Source: Coleophoma eucalyptorum
Taxonomy: Eukaryota; Ascomycota; Leotiomycetes; Helotiales; Dermateaceae
Reading direction: 5' to 3'
Length of the DNA: 64,000 nucleotides
NCBI GenBank assembly: GCA_026120035.1
Contig: JALRME010000004.1
Coordinates: 1,302,001 to 1,366,000, forward strand
Part shown: positions 1 to 11,785 of the stretch, one piece after another
Position numbering within the stretch: position 1 is the first letter of the stretch
How the letters are laid out: every line of letters starts with the position of its first letter
Position numbers and translations under genes: made by a program
Notes under the pieces: model-generated
Database searches by the model: none
What the model saw: only the letters and a program-made list of their open reading frames with translations
What the model was told of the DNA's origin: nothing

Positions 1-73
1 CCTAACACCTTTACGCTATTCCGTTCAGGCTATCAGTCTACCGTCTCTTGTCTACTTCCTCCACTACGCGCCA

Positions 74-2187
74 ATGGGCAACGGCCAAGGCAAGCCCGTG
101 AGCTTCACTGATGAAGGTATGTAACGCACCAGATGGTACCTGCAGATGCAGAGCAGATAAAATCGAACTGCGGCAATGCTGTTCACCCCTTTCTTAACTT
201 CATCCCTATCGTTGCCAGTCACTGACGGGTTGGACCTGGCGTAGTGAACCTCAATCACTTCCGACTCCTGCGAGTTGTGGGCAAAGGTGCATTTGGAAAA
301 GTTCGAATAGTTGAGAGAAAGGACACAGGTCTCACGTTTGCGTTGAAGTATATCCGTAAAGATGAAGGTGTGTAGATACTCTAGTCTGAAGCATTGCAGT
401 GACACTCGCTGATAGCGTGCCGAACAGTTGTCCGATCAGAAAGTGTACGGAACATCATTCGCGAGAGACGAATGCTGGAACATCTAAACCACCCCTTCAT
501 TTGCAATCTGCGGTATAGCTTCCAGGACATAGAATATATGTACGTGGAAATAACCCCCTTTATCCTTATGCCGGACTAACGACCTTGGTGCTAGGTATAT
601 TGTGGTAGATTTAATGAATGGCGGAGATCTACGATTTCATATCTCACGGAAAACCTTTACAGAAGAAGCGGTGCGATTCTGGATTGCAGAGCTGGGTTGC
701 GCTTTAAGATATATTCACAAGCAAGGGATTATACATCGAGATGTTAAGCCTGATAACGTTTTGCTGGATTCCGAGGGACATGTTCATCTGGCAGATTTCG
801 TCAGTGATGCGAATACCTTTGTGAAGAAAGACCTGCTAATTAGGTGTAGAATGTTGCTTCTGACTACACTCCTGGTAAACCACTCACAAGCAAGTCTGGA
901 ACTCTTGCATACCTTGCTCCAGAGGTCTACAAAGGGACTGGATATAGTTCTGGCGCAGACTGGTGGTCATTAGGAGTCTTATTCTACGAGTGCATCTATA
1001 ACAAGGTATAAAAAATACCGATGTGTACTCAACAACTATGCTAACCTCCGTGCAGCGGCCATTTGAAGGTAGCACTCAGACCACTCTAGCTGCACAGATT
1101 ACGAGGGCGACCCCGAAGTTCCCTGTCACAAACCCGCCTGTATCGATGCCATGTCTGCACGCCATCAGCTCTGCCTTGGAGGAGGATCCTGAGAAAAGGA
1201 TGGGATCTATTGCCTTTCAAACATTCTCCGATAATCCATTCTTCCGAGCTATAGATTTCGAGGCTCTCGAGAGGAAAGAGATCGAACCAGTATTTGTGCC
1301 ATCTAGCGAGAAGACGAACTTCGATGCCACTTACGATTTGGAGGAGCTGCTTTTGGAAGAGGCACCATTAGAAGCAAGAGCTCGCCGACAGAAACCCCGC
1401 GAGCAGCTCAAGGATGATGCGACTGATAAGGAAATCAGGGAAGACGAGCTCTTCAGGATGATCGAAAATATGTTCATGCCATTTGACTATACCAAGGCAG
1501 CCTACGAAAGGTTAACCACTTTACCCAATTTTGTTGGAGGTTTGGCTAATGTATAACAGATACGCAGAAACGGGTGTGCTCGATCCAACCTCACCAGCTA
1601 TTCCAGCAGCCGACGTCAATATCCCGGAAGAAAACAGACCACGTCCAGTCAACGTGCGTACCACTTCCACATCGTCAAGAAAAAGGGCAAGCTCGAAATC
1701 GAATCCAGGATCCTCATCAGGGTCCCCTCCAGTGCCCTCACACCCACCTCCTTTACCGAATGGCCAATCAGTATCACAACACAATAGTAACATTTCTCCG
1801 AACTCGCAACCGCCGAACCAGGCGCAAAACTTCTCAAGGCTCCAAAATCCCCAAAATTTTGTCACTCCTCAGCATACGATACCACTCTCTCCGTACCAAT
1901 CGTCCTACTCAAGACCACAAAGACCAACGGGGACAAGAAATCAATCTATGGGTGGGGGCATGCAAGTTGTGCTCGGCGAGACTGGTTCTTGGTCCGAACT
2001 TGCAAAACAAGACGCCACTTTACCAGCAGATGCGAAGACTGAGATGGCTGTAAGCAAAGGTAGCGGAAGCGGCGGTATGCTTGGGTTCCTGAGCAGGAAG
2101 AAAGGCAGGGGGCACAGCCCCAAACCACAAGAACGTGGCATTCTTGGGAAAGAGGGAGCACGTGTTGTCATCAGTAATGGTGAATGA
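74..2187 (+). CDS. AGC-type Ser/Thr kinase, STK32/YANK-like
   Basis: I read seven exons (74-116, 245-367, 428-539, 595-799, 850-1005, 1056-1510, 1560-2187), giving 573 aa in an intact frame. The kinase domain starts near residue 20. It has a glycine loop (GKGAFGKV, 27-34), the ATP-binding Lys (K49), the HRD catalytic loop (140-142) and, after splicing, DFN at 160-162 in place of DFG. DFN, a short N-terminus starting MGN and the stretch YSFQD are features of the STK32/YANK branch of AGC kinases. The Gly at position 2 could allow N-myristoylation, which is inference. After the kinase domain come an acidic helical stretch, then a Ser/Pro/Asn-rich low-complexity tail (from about residue 370) ending in a basic segment. 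The substrate is unknown. The family call is strong; the exact orthology is not. Confidence 0.88.
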
Positions 2188-3084
2188 GATGGCAAGATGA
2201 TGCCAACTACAAACTCATATTGCGCAGCAGACGATAAACTCTGCGCTGTTAACAGTTTCCTTTCGTTCTGATGTGGCATATCGCATACCAATGCATTGGA
2301 CCCGCCGGAGGGCCTGGAGTTTTTTTTTGATATCTCGTTATTCTGCGCGCTTTTCCTTTTTCGTCATCTGCTGTTCTCATTTCGCCCTCTACGATCATTT
2401 CCGGCCTCGGTATCTCTTCGTTCATCGAACCTGACTTGACCGCACAAATTCTGTACGAGATACGAAGCATTGAAAGGGGCAAAGATAAGCAGACGTTAAT
2501 GAGATATTTGACAAAACGTCATGTCTATCCGGAGATTTCTCCTTGTTGTCGATTTATGCTCTCGAGGCAGAATGGAATCAAGGCAACCGATGGAAGACAG
2601 ACAGTTGTTTTGAAATTGCATTAAAGCAAGAGGTAGTTGAACAGCAGGGGTGAATGGACGAGCTTGAATTGAATTAATGAGCAGCAAACCAGGGGACTTT
2701 TATACCAACTAACTTTCTTCTTTTTAAGGTGTAGATGAAATGCGATGGAAGAGAATGAGGCTAGATTCAAACAGAAACACCTACTTGTAGATAAATGAGA
2801 TACCATTTCCATATATCACGTTTTCCCCGCTTGATTCATCTGGTGAATTCTGTTAGGCTACAAAAAGGTAGCATCTTGACTTGTGAAGAATGAGACTTGA
2901 GAAATATCACTCAGATAGGGCATAGAGCTGTGCTTAGATACTCCAAGGGAACAAGAGGATTCTGATATCAGATTCCGTGAGACTTGAATCAAATCAAGAA
3001 GTTTATTGACCATTTTCATTCTCTATTATTAACTGGTAGAAAAACAATTAAGTATGTGGCTCGCCTATATACATCACATATCAA
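2188..3084. other. intergenic, between converging genes
   Basis: This is the shared 3' side of the kinase (+) and the MFS gene (-). It is AT-rich with T-runs. I see no coding sequence, repeat or RNA gene. Confidence 0.6.
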
Positions 3085-4505
3085 CTATGAAACGGATTCC
3101 GTAACGATATAATGGAAGATCCCCGATACAACCACTAGTAGGCCACTGCAGGTCATGAAAACCTGGTTTCGATATGCTTCACCTTCCTGAATTAAGCTGA
3201 GTGCCACCACGACGAAGACATTCAATGGAATCCGCATCAATCCGTAGACTCTGGCCCGTACGCTATCGTCGATAACTCGTCCTTTCAAATAGCCTACTGA
3301 GGGCCAATACATACCTACGCAAGCCTCAAATACGCAAAAGGACCAGAATGTCAGTGTTTCGTCTTTCACTACTACTGTGACCAGGAGCGAGGATGAAGCT
3401 GTAGCGAAGATTATGGTGAGGAGGCGTGAATGCGAGATTATTTGGTATTTTGAAACCAAGAGGTTGAAGAGTAGGGCCCCAAGCATAACTGAGGCCATGA
3501 AGCACGCAAATATCATACCTAAGGGTAATCCAGCAGCGTGGTGATCACCATGTGTGTTGGCTTGGCTTCGAGCTGCTTTCAAAGCTGGTGTCCAGAAGAA
3601 CACGAAGAGGTACATGGACCCTTCGAAGAAACAGGATGCGAGTCCGAGCGTGAGGATGCGTTTGTCTGTGAAAACCTTCTTGACCACATTCTTGGCTGGC
3701 ACGGTCGAGTTCGACATTTCTAAGGCGTTGCCACTGTCGCCGTAGTTCTCGGTCCAGGTTCGCGAGATAATCACGAAGGAGATAATGAGCAGCGCCGCGG
3801 AAGCCATGAATGGAGAACGTCTTGTTGAAGTGAATTGCACGAGCCATTCGCTGAATACTCCAGAGAGGATCGCCATAACGCTGTTCAGCGTCGTCATGAT
3901 TCCGAACATGCTGCTTAGGCTTGTGCCACTCTTCTCTAGTTGTCTCTTATGATACTCAGTCACCATCCAGCTCTCCACCGCGCTGTACATCAGACTCGTG
4001 CTGATACCACCAAAAACTCGTCCAAGGAAAAGGACTGGCAGGCTGGGTATCAATGTCGAGAAGCAGGAAGTTGCGTATGTGATGCAGAAGAGTAGACATG
4101 CAGTCTTCCGCCCAAACTTGTCCGCAAAGTGTCCCGCGTAGTAGCCAGAAATGCCTGCAGACACGAAGCCAGTCGTGAAGAGGGCTAGGTCCTTTTAGTT
4201 TTGGTACTCAATGAGATGCGTGTTAATGGCTTACCTGCGACAACGGTTTCCTGGAGCTCGAATTGGTCTTTATATAAACTGTATACATATGGTCCTTGAA
4301 GCCAATCGGATGCCATCACCAGACAGTATACGGTCAAGAACAGTTTCGAGAACCTTCTGGCTTCGAGTTTTTGTGAGGGGCTATATGCTTCTTGCTGTGT
4401 TAAGCTCTTCTGCTCTGCTGTCTCCTCCGAGGTACGGTACTGTCGCCAAGTAAGTAGACCACATGCTGAAATAAGAAGCACGAATGCCAACGCGTAGAAA
4501 TCCAT
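3085..4505 (-). CDS. MFS transporter, MFSD5/molybdate-anion transporter-like
   Basis: Two exons (4505-4235, 4184-3085) give 456 aa. The 50-nt intron carries clean gtaagc and ctag ends and interrupts the codon after VVA. The protein starts with a membrane segment (residues 1-18) and has the family-typical stretch DWLQGPYVYSLY near residue 70. Next comes ALFTTGFVSAGISGYYAG, followed by the MFS loop signature DKFGRK. About eleven to twelve hydrophobic helices can be counted. Animal MFSD5 and algal MOT2 relatives are linked to molybdate uptake, but the substrate of fungal members is unproven. The N-terminal layout and length fit the family. It is transcribed divergently from PAN2 with about 520 bp between the start codons. 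Confidence 0.85.
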
Positions 4506-5027
4506 TACTGGCTGAGGATGAGTATGAGATGGGAAAGTATAGAAGTGTTCTTTTGAAAAAGGGAGGTAGGGGCTTGTGCGTGTAACAATTGTAACGTTGA
4601 GGCAGATATTGACTCAATTCAAAACGGCTTCGTAGACGTCGATTGACCAAGAAAAGAAAAGACAGTGAACCACTGAGCAAGGAAATGGAAAAGATGAGAA
4701 GGTCAGTAAGATCGACAAGAAGGAAGACAAACCATATTTGTATCCATTTATTTGGCCTGTCAGCTGAAAATATCAGGTACAAGCAGCACCTCGAAACGCT
4801 CGAGGTCTTAGCTATGGCTTGGGGAGAGTTTGGCAGTTTTGGTGGTGGAGACTAAGTGAGATCGATAGGCGGACGTGCCTGTATAAACAACTTTCTAAAC
4901 AACCCCGCCGGCGCCTCCTTATCGCGATACTCCAGCCTCGCGTCAAGCATCGATATCGTACCGGAGACGTACTGCAGGCATTTTTATCTGCAGGCATGGT
5001 CTAAAGGATTGATCTTGTTCCGATGAC
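4506..5027. promoter_or_regulatory. divergent promoter region, MFS gene / PAN2
   Basis: The start codons of the MFS gene (-) and PAN2 (+) face away from each other here, so both promoters must lie in these 522 bases. I recognise no specific factor site. Confidence 0.45.
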
Positions 5028-8000
5028 ATGGACGCGGACTGGGAGGAAGTAAGTATCCCGCCTGCACTCTTCTATGTTACTGTCGTATTCCAATGCGTCT
5101 CATAGCTTTTCCCGCTTCGTGCTAATAGCTTCACCAGGTTGCGCGGCTCGCGCTGCCACCTCCAGGTCTCAACGCGCTGCAGACACCTGTAAAGACTACT
5201 GCGTTCGATACACACCAGGAACTGCTATGGACTGGCAACGACTACGGTCGAGTGACCAGCTTCTATGGCACCGAACTACAGCGATATACCTCTTTCAAAG
5301 CTGGCGAGGGACCTGTGCGCCAGCTTCTTTTTCACGACAAGGGCGTGCTAATCCTCACTCCTCGGGCTGTACATATGTCGACAAGACGAGGACCTCCACT
5401 ATGGCACATAGCGTATGTCCTTGGTTCGTGGGGGCTAGTATGCGGGGCTGACAGGGCACTAGACACGATGAGATGAAAGATTTACAATGTATGAGCTATA
5501 CCTCGAAAGGGACTTCAGAAATACTTGTGGCAGGAATCCAAGATGTTATGTTCGTGATCGACGTGAACAAGGGGACCATTACTAAACAGGTATTTGTGTA
5601 GTCGATGTGGATAGAGCTCTGCTAAACGGGTCAGATTCATACAAGCGATCATTACATGAAGATGCAACGGAGTCGATATATCTGCGCTGCCACAAAAACT
5701 GGAACTGTCAACATCTTGGACTCGATTACGTTCAATGTCATCAAAACATGGACTGCCCACTCCGCCCTTGTCAGCGACATGGATGCACAGCACGACTTCA
5801 TCGTCACCTGCGGTTTCTCGATCCGCCAGTTGGGAAACTACATGTTGGATCCACTTGTTAATGTATTTGACCTGAAGAATATGAAGCCGCTACCACCAAT
5901 TCCCTTTCCCGCTGGAGCCGCTTATGTACGATTGCACCCAAGGATGTCCACAACCTGTATTGTGGTTGGTCAAACTGGTCAGATGCATATTGTAGACCTG
6001 ATGAACGTAAATACGAGCAACGTTAAGCAAGCTAACTGTTTAACATACCTAACCTACTTGGAGATTGCTCCATCGGGAGAGGCTATTGCTTTGGCGGATG
6101 CTGAGTGTAACATCCATCTATGGGGTTCCCCTTCGAGAATTCGATTTGCAGAATTCAGCAATCCAGTTGATTTCCCTGACCCGATTGACGAGGTACCTAC
6201 TCTCGACTGGTCTCCTGAAACGTAAGAGTTCTTATACAAGGTTCTCGGGTTTTACTAACTTCTAGACAGACCACTCAGCAGTATCGGTATGCCATATTAT
6301 AGAGAGCAACTTTTGTCTGGATGGCCTAGCCATATGATCTTTGAGATTGGGGCTCCACCTGTGAAGATGGAACAGCAACCTCTACCCGGATTCAAGACGG
6401 CGGAATGGGGATCCTATGGACGAAATCCTAGAGGCGTGCGGAGAAACCAGATTGAGAACACCCGAGCCATTGAGAAGAAAAACGAGAGCCTACAAGCGCC
6501 AAGATTTTTGAGTGAAAAGGCACGAGAAGCGGCAAGTGATTCAACATCTGAGAGACGTATTAGTGACGCGTCTGAATCACTAAGTGCCCTCGATTTATCC
6601 AAATCAGAAATCCCAAGAAGATATCGCAATGTAGAAATCAAGTACAGCAAATTTGGGGTGGATGATTTTGATTTTGGGTAAAATTCCTTGACACAATTCA
6701 ACCAGACCATTACTGACCTACATAGTTACTACAATAAGACATCTTATTCTGGCTTGGAGATTCATATTTCAAATTCTTATGCGAATCCTCTCCTGCAACT
6801 TATGCACTTCACACCTATTATACGGAATTTGGCGCTACAACATACGGCGACAAGTTGCTCAAACGAGTTGTGCCTTCTTTGCGAGATGGGATTCTTGTTC
6901 GATATGCTTGAAAAGGCCGAAGGGTCTATCTGTCAAGCCACTAATATGCTCAAGACTTTGAGTTGTCATCGAGAAGGTACGGCTTATCCATGCCAGCCCA
7001 AGACAAAGCTGACAAGCGTGAGCAGCTGGCCCTCTTGGCTTGTTGGAAGAAGAGACTCCTGGTTCTTCTTTAACTGCAATGCTCCAAGGACTCAACCGTT
7101 TCCTGTTAGACAAGATTGTTCAAGATTTCAGGAGTATTCCTCCGCGGTCTGCAGCACTCGACCAAGTAAGATCTTAAGTGTACCATCCATAACCTGTACT
7201 GACTATTACACAGGTCTTGGCTACAGCAGCAACCACAGCTATTAGATGTATGAACTGCCGAAGTGAGCATACGCGACCTGGTACAACTTTCGTCAATGAG
7301 CTCATTTATCCCGTACCTGTAAGACCCACGTACCAATGCTTACAATAAACTGCTGACTGTGTTAGAAAATCGTTGTTCGAAATCCTCGAACACCAAAGTT
7401 GTCTTTCTCTCAAATCCTGAAGTCAAGTGTAGAACGAGAGACCACGAGCAGAGGTTGGTGTAGTAGATGCCAACGCTACCAGTCACTACAAACAAGAAAA
7501 ACGATTCATAGTATCCCAGCTGTTCTTATGCTCAACGCGGCTGTGAACAGCCCCGAGGCAAAACAGTTCTGGTCCACTCCCGGCTGGCTTCCAGATGAGA
7601 TTGGCGTCATCGTTGACCAAGGTCAATTCTTCTGCTATCAAGGAGAGGATCTGAAGCTTCATCTCCAACGAGGAATTCATAATGTCACAGTATATTCGCT
7701 TGTTGGACTAGCAGCAGATATTGAGAATGGACAGAACCAAAAGTCACATCTGATATCTTTGATTAATGGTACGTCACTTACTGCCGTATATATGCCTTAT
7801 TCTGACGGCTCCTACAGTTGGCCACTCTAGACCTACACCTCCAACAGAGAGTCAGTGGCATCTTTTTAATGACTTCTTGGTGGCGCCAGTCTCGAAAGAC
7901 GAGGCATTGGCCTTCAATACCACATGGAAAGTACCTTCAGTCCTTGCATATCAGGTCAAAGCCGCCAATAACCAAATCGACAACTCCTGGAAGCAGAATC

Positions 8001-8993
8001 TGGACACTTCTCTGCTCTACATTGATCACAAGTTAGTTCTCATATCTTTATGTTTCACATTGCTAACCTATCCGAAGTCGTAACCCTGGCCCAAAAACAT
8101 ATCGCCCATTAGTGCCGCCGCAAGAGGCTCCAACCGAAGGCACTATTGTTGCCCTCGACACAGAGTTTGTTGCCATACGACAGCCTGAAATTGAAATGAA
8201 TTCCGATGGAGAGAGAGAAACGATCCGACCCATTGTCTATGCTCTAGCCCGTGTCTCAGTGGTTCGCGGCTCAGGCGAAGACGAAGGTCTTCCGTTTATT
8301 GACGATTATATCAAATCAAAAGAGACAGTGGTTGACTTCTTGACATCCTACTCTGGCATTGTCCCTAGCGACTTGGATCCCAGAGTATCTAAGCATAATC
8401 TACTTCCTTTGAAGATAGCATACAAGAAACTCTGGATTCTCCTCAACCTTGGATGTAAGTTTCTTGGCCACGGCCTCAAACAGGATTTTCGCGTTACCAA
8501 TATCCATGTACCAAAGAGTCAAGTCATCGACACAATCGATTTCTTCTACGTGAAATCCCGACTCCGAAAACTCTCCTTAGCCTTCCTAGCCTGGTACTTC
8601 CTCAAAGAAGATATCCAACTTGAGACGCATGACTCTATTGAAGATGCACGTACGGCTCTCAAACTATACCGCAAATACCAAGAATTCAACGATGCAGGCA
8701 TTCTCGAGACGATGCTGAACGATATCTATAGTAAAGGCCGCGAGACCAACTTCAAACCTCCCCCACCACCGAAGTCCAAAGGTGCCCCTGAGATTCTGAG
8801 GACGGAGACTCCGCCAATACTTGGCGATGGGAGTTTGAGTGCTGCTGCTTTGGAGGGTCCTACCACGCCTGTTAGGAAACCGATCTCGGGTTTGCTCCCC
8901 GGTAGCGCTGGTACTGGGGGATTTGGAAGTAGTGGGTGGACTCCGGGGAGGGGGAGTGGGTTAGGTGGGCTAGGTGGAAGTCCGTTGAGATGA
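5028..8993 (+). CDS. PAN2: PAN2, catalytic subunit of PAN2-PAN3 poly(A) deadenylase
   Basis: Eleven exons (5028-5048, 5138-5412, 5463-5589, 5635-6221, 6270-6677, 6726-6976, 7026-7165, 7214-7318, 7366-7768, 7818-8031, 8078-8993) give 1148 aa, normal for fungal PAN2. The start MDADWEE is the conserved PAN2 N-terminus on a 21-nt exon. The order is a WD40-like propeller (exons 2-5), a linker that in this family binds PAN3, a ubiquitin-hydrolase-like fold (exons 6-10) and a C-terminal DEDDh RNase. Visible catalytic acids are LDTEF, the Asp in GLKQDF, and HDSIEDA (His and Asp). The tail after the exonuclease is Pro/Gly-rich. The enzyme trims poly(A) tails in the cytoplasm. The UCH-like fold is inactive as a protease throughout the family. 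An upstream out-of-frame ATG lies at 5023. Confidence 0.96.
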
Positions 8994-9807
8994 AGATGCG
9001 ATTCAGCAAAACCACAATTGATCGTGGATCTTGCTGGCTTGGGCTATGGATGAGGACTTTTCCTCGTTTCTTATTTGATGCCCAACATCGTCTGTAGCTA
9101 TTCTAGCGAGCGAGTGAGTGAGTAAGCGGTGTATTGTTCAAGTCAGTGGGGTTAATGAAGATCGGAAACAAGGAGAAGAAGAAGCGAAGGAGTAAAAATC
9201 AATAAAGGAATTAAATAAAGAAGAACAGATCCAAGAAAATCTAGCTATCATATTCAAGACCAGAAGGCGCCCTAGGTGGTACGATTGATACCTAACAAGC
9301 CCGCGTTGGGTGCAATTTCTGCTAAAATTCACGCAAAGCAAGTGCTATTTCAAAACTCCAAGCTTCGCATTTACTTCGTTCGGTACCTAGCTACTCCTAC
9401 GTCTGTCTCTCCGTCTGCTCCACACCTCCTCCGCCATTCACTTCAGATAAATAAAGTAAGACAGAACGCCTCCCCTCCTCCCGCGAGTCTGCCATTCTCC
9501 GTCCCAGTCTTGCTTGTCCTAAACGCCAACCGGACGAGCTATCCAGCCCAGCTCAGCCCATTCAATCCGTCCCAAAGTAGAAAAAGAAAAGACTCCTCTG
9601 ACACCCATGCTTGCCCAAGCCTAACCAGCAGGAAAAGGGTAACACAAACAGAACAAAAACACGAGATTAATATGAAAGCACAACAAGGCGAGGTGAAGTG
9701 AAGTAAGTTAGGTAGAACACACGCACAAACTTCTTCCAACGCCTTCTTAGCAAGATCGCTAAAGAGAAATAACGGGAGGTTCAGACTGGGATTGAAAAGG
9801 TTGAATG
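8994..9807. other. intergenic, PAN2 / TCO89 3' sides
   Basis: This is the converging 3' region. AATAAA-like signals occur near 9200-9220, in the stretch around ttaaataaag, and fit PAN2 mRNA ends. No coding sequence was recognised. Confidence 0.5.
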
Positions 9808-11301
9808 TTAAGCACTCCCGCTCATCTCAAAGTTCTTCTCCCAAATACTCCTCAACAAGGCCTGCACGCTTTCATCCGTCTCCTCATCGCCATCTCGCAA
9901 GCTTCCCTGGCTCTCAGGGCCCTCAAAGCTACTCCGCCTAGTCCCCGACACTGGAGTCTGCATACCACTCCTTCGATCCCGTAGACTCTGACTGAGTCCC
10001 GACCTATCGTCCAGTATTACAGTCTTCCTCGCGCCATTTGCGTGTGCAGGGATCCGCCGCATCTTCTCATTCCCAGGAAGCAGCGCAAGTCGCTTGACTG
10101 CAGCACCAACAGGATCTTGATACCGCCGCACAACCAGGTATTCCAGGCCGGTTTTCTCCAATTGTGCTCGCGTCCCTGCCGTGCGCCCTTCATACCCCGG
10201 CATCGTTGTTCCAGCCCCTGCTTGTTGAGGCTCGATATTCGAGCTTGCACGTTGGAGCCAGAGTTTCTGCTGCGTGCGTGATTGCTGCGCGGGAACAAAC
10301 GAGTGCGTTGCAGTGTGGCTTTTGCGTGATCGCGGTGCCAATGCGGATTCGGATTCTTCATTCTCGGTGTTCGAGGAGTCGTGCCAGGTCAGATTACCCA
10401 TACTCTTTGCGCGCTTGACTTCATCGCCATTAGTTTTTGGCACACTACTGCTGCTACTGTTGCTCTTATGATTCCGTGGGGCGGTGTACAGGTAGGGCGA
10501 TTGCTCGCCGGGCGTTGCGGACGATCCACCATTGACGAAACGGGAGGTCACTTCGTCTTTTCCACCGCTGCTACCGCCGGGCGTGTGATGGTTCGAGAGA
10601 GAGTCTGTATCGTGAGAACGTGTGAGGCTTGTTGGTGTTGGTTTCGCCGTGGTTAGCGACATTTTGGTGGTATTGAGACTAGGCGTTCTTTGTAGCAATC
10701 TCTCCGTGATAATTCTCGCATCTGTCGAACTGCGCCCATTGGTGTTGGCAGGCAAAAGCTGATGTTTTTGAATTGGCGACTCGTTCGGCGAGTGGTGCTG
10801 TGAGTTGTTGGCAGAGGGTTTAGCAGACGATTGTTGTGAGCCTATCCTCGAAGCCGACCGCGAGAGAGCCGGTGAAGCAGACGAGGAAGCTTCTTCCCAA
10901 CCGTCTTCACCCTCTCCAGCCCCCTGGGAGCCAATCTCGAAATGTACGGAGGTTGGCCGTTTTACACCACCATGCGAGGACTTCGGGCGGGATTTTTGTA
11001 CGTCGGCGACAGAGCGATTGCGTCGCAGGCTGACGTGGGAGCTATTCTTCCTGAGATTGGTCGAGCTGGTTGCAGCCTTCTTGAGATCAGTATGTGATCC
11101 GCCGCCGTGCTTATGTTGATACAGGCCCTTGGTGGATGGGACGCGAGCGTGAATCTGATGTGGATGCTTCCCAACAACGTGCTTAGATCCCTTTGCCTTG
11201 TGTTGTGGAGGAGTCGAGGATGATGAGTCGTCGTTGGTGTTTGTGATGGAGGATGTTGATCGATGATGACCGCCGAGCGAGGGTCTCCGTTCTAAAGGCA
11301 T
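9808..11301 (-). CDS. TCO89: TORC1 subunit TCO89-like protein
   Basis: A single exon of 497 aa. Most of it is Ser/His/Asn-rich and disordered, as expected for Tco89, a non-catalytic subunit of fungal TOR complex 1 at the vacuole membrane. Three islands carry the family call. One is a basic motif near residue 85 (LRRNRSVADV). The second is RTQQKLWLQRASSNIEP in the second half, followed by a segment ending LVVRRYQDPV. The third is a short C-terminal helix, VQALLRSIWEKNFE. These match, in the same order, blocks I remember from yeast Tco89, including its TQ-KLWLQR core. The rest diverges freely. The many Ser/Thr-Pro sites suggest phosphorylation, which is inference. Without the islands it would be an unknown serine-rich protein. 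Confidence 0.75.
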   Translation of the reverse strand: MPLERRPSLGGHHRSTSSITNTNDDSSSSTPPQHKAKGSKHVVGKHPHQIHARVPSTKGLYQHKHGGGSHTDLKKAATSSTNLRKNSSHVSLRRNRSVADVQKSRPKSSHGGVKRPTSVHFEIGSQGAGEGEDGWEEASSSASPALSRSASRIGSQQSSAKPSANNSQHHSPNESPIQKHQLLPANTNGRSSTDARIITERLLQRTPSLNTTKMSLTTAKPTPTSLTRSHDTDSLSNHHTPGGSSGGKDEVTSRFVNGGSSATPGEQSPYLYTAPRNHKSNSSSSSVPKTNGDEVKRAKSMGNLTWHDSSNTENEESESALAPRSRKSHTATHSFVPAQQSRTQQKLWLQRASSNIEPQQAGAGTTMPGYEGRTAGTRAQLEKTGLEYLVVRRYQDPVGAAVKRLALLPGNEKMRRIPAHANGARKTVILDDRSGLSQSLRDRRSGMQTPVSGTRRSSFEGPESQGSLRDGDEETDESVQALLRSIWEKNFEMSGSA

Positions 11302-11785
11302 TGTGTGCTTTGGATGATGTGCTGGAGATTATCATTCGGCCTGCCCTGTGATCCGGACGTTGTTGCGTCTCGAACCGCCAGCCTTGTGCGAAGGCCAACG
11401 CATCAACCAACCTAGACCGTTTTGAGTCAACCATTGGCATGGGCGAACAGGAGGGGACTCTATCTAATCACTTCAAATCACTCCAAAGAAAAAGCTGTAA
11501 TTGTCATCAATCACGTAATAAGGCATCATGTCCAAGTTTGATCACATTTGACAATGGGAAAGAGGAAAAAGAAAATATCGCTAATCTCACAAGGCTGTCA
11601 CGTAGTGCTGAGTGGGAGAGACGTCATCGATCACTTTTTAAGAATTTGTATTCGATCTTTCTTCTTCTTTGATCATGAGACGACCGCCTGTTGCTACAGG
11701 TTGATCATCAGGGTACTCAGGTTATTAAACGCCATGCCAGAAAAACAAATTGGTCCCGTCCCCCCCCCCAGCAGCCGTCTTAAGT
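11302..11785. promoter_or_regulatory. TCO89 upstream region and PEPCK 3' end
   Basis: The two minus-strand genes are in tandem, so this holds the TCO89 promoter and the PEPCK 3' UTR. A run of C lies near 11760-11770. Nothing else was recognised. Confidence 0.4.
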
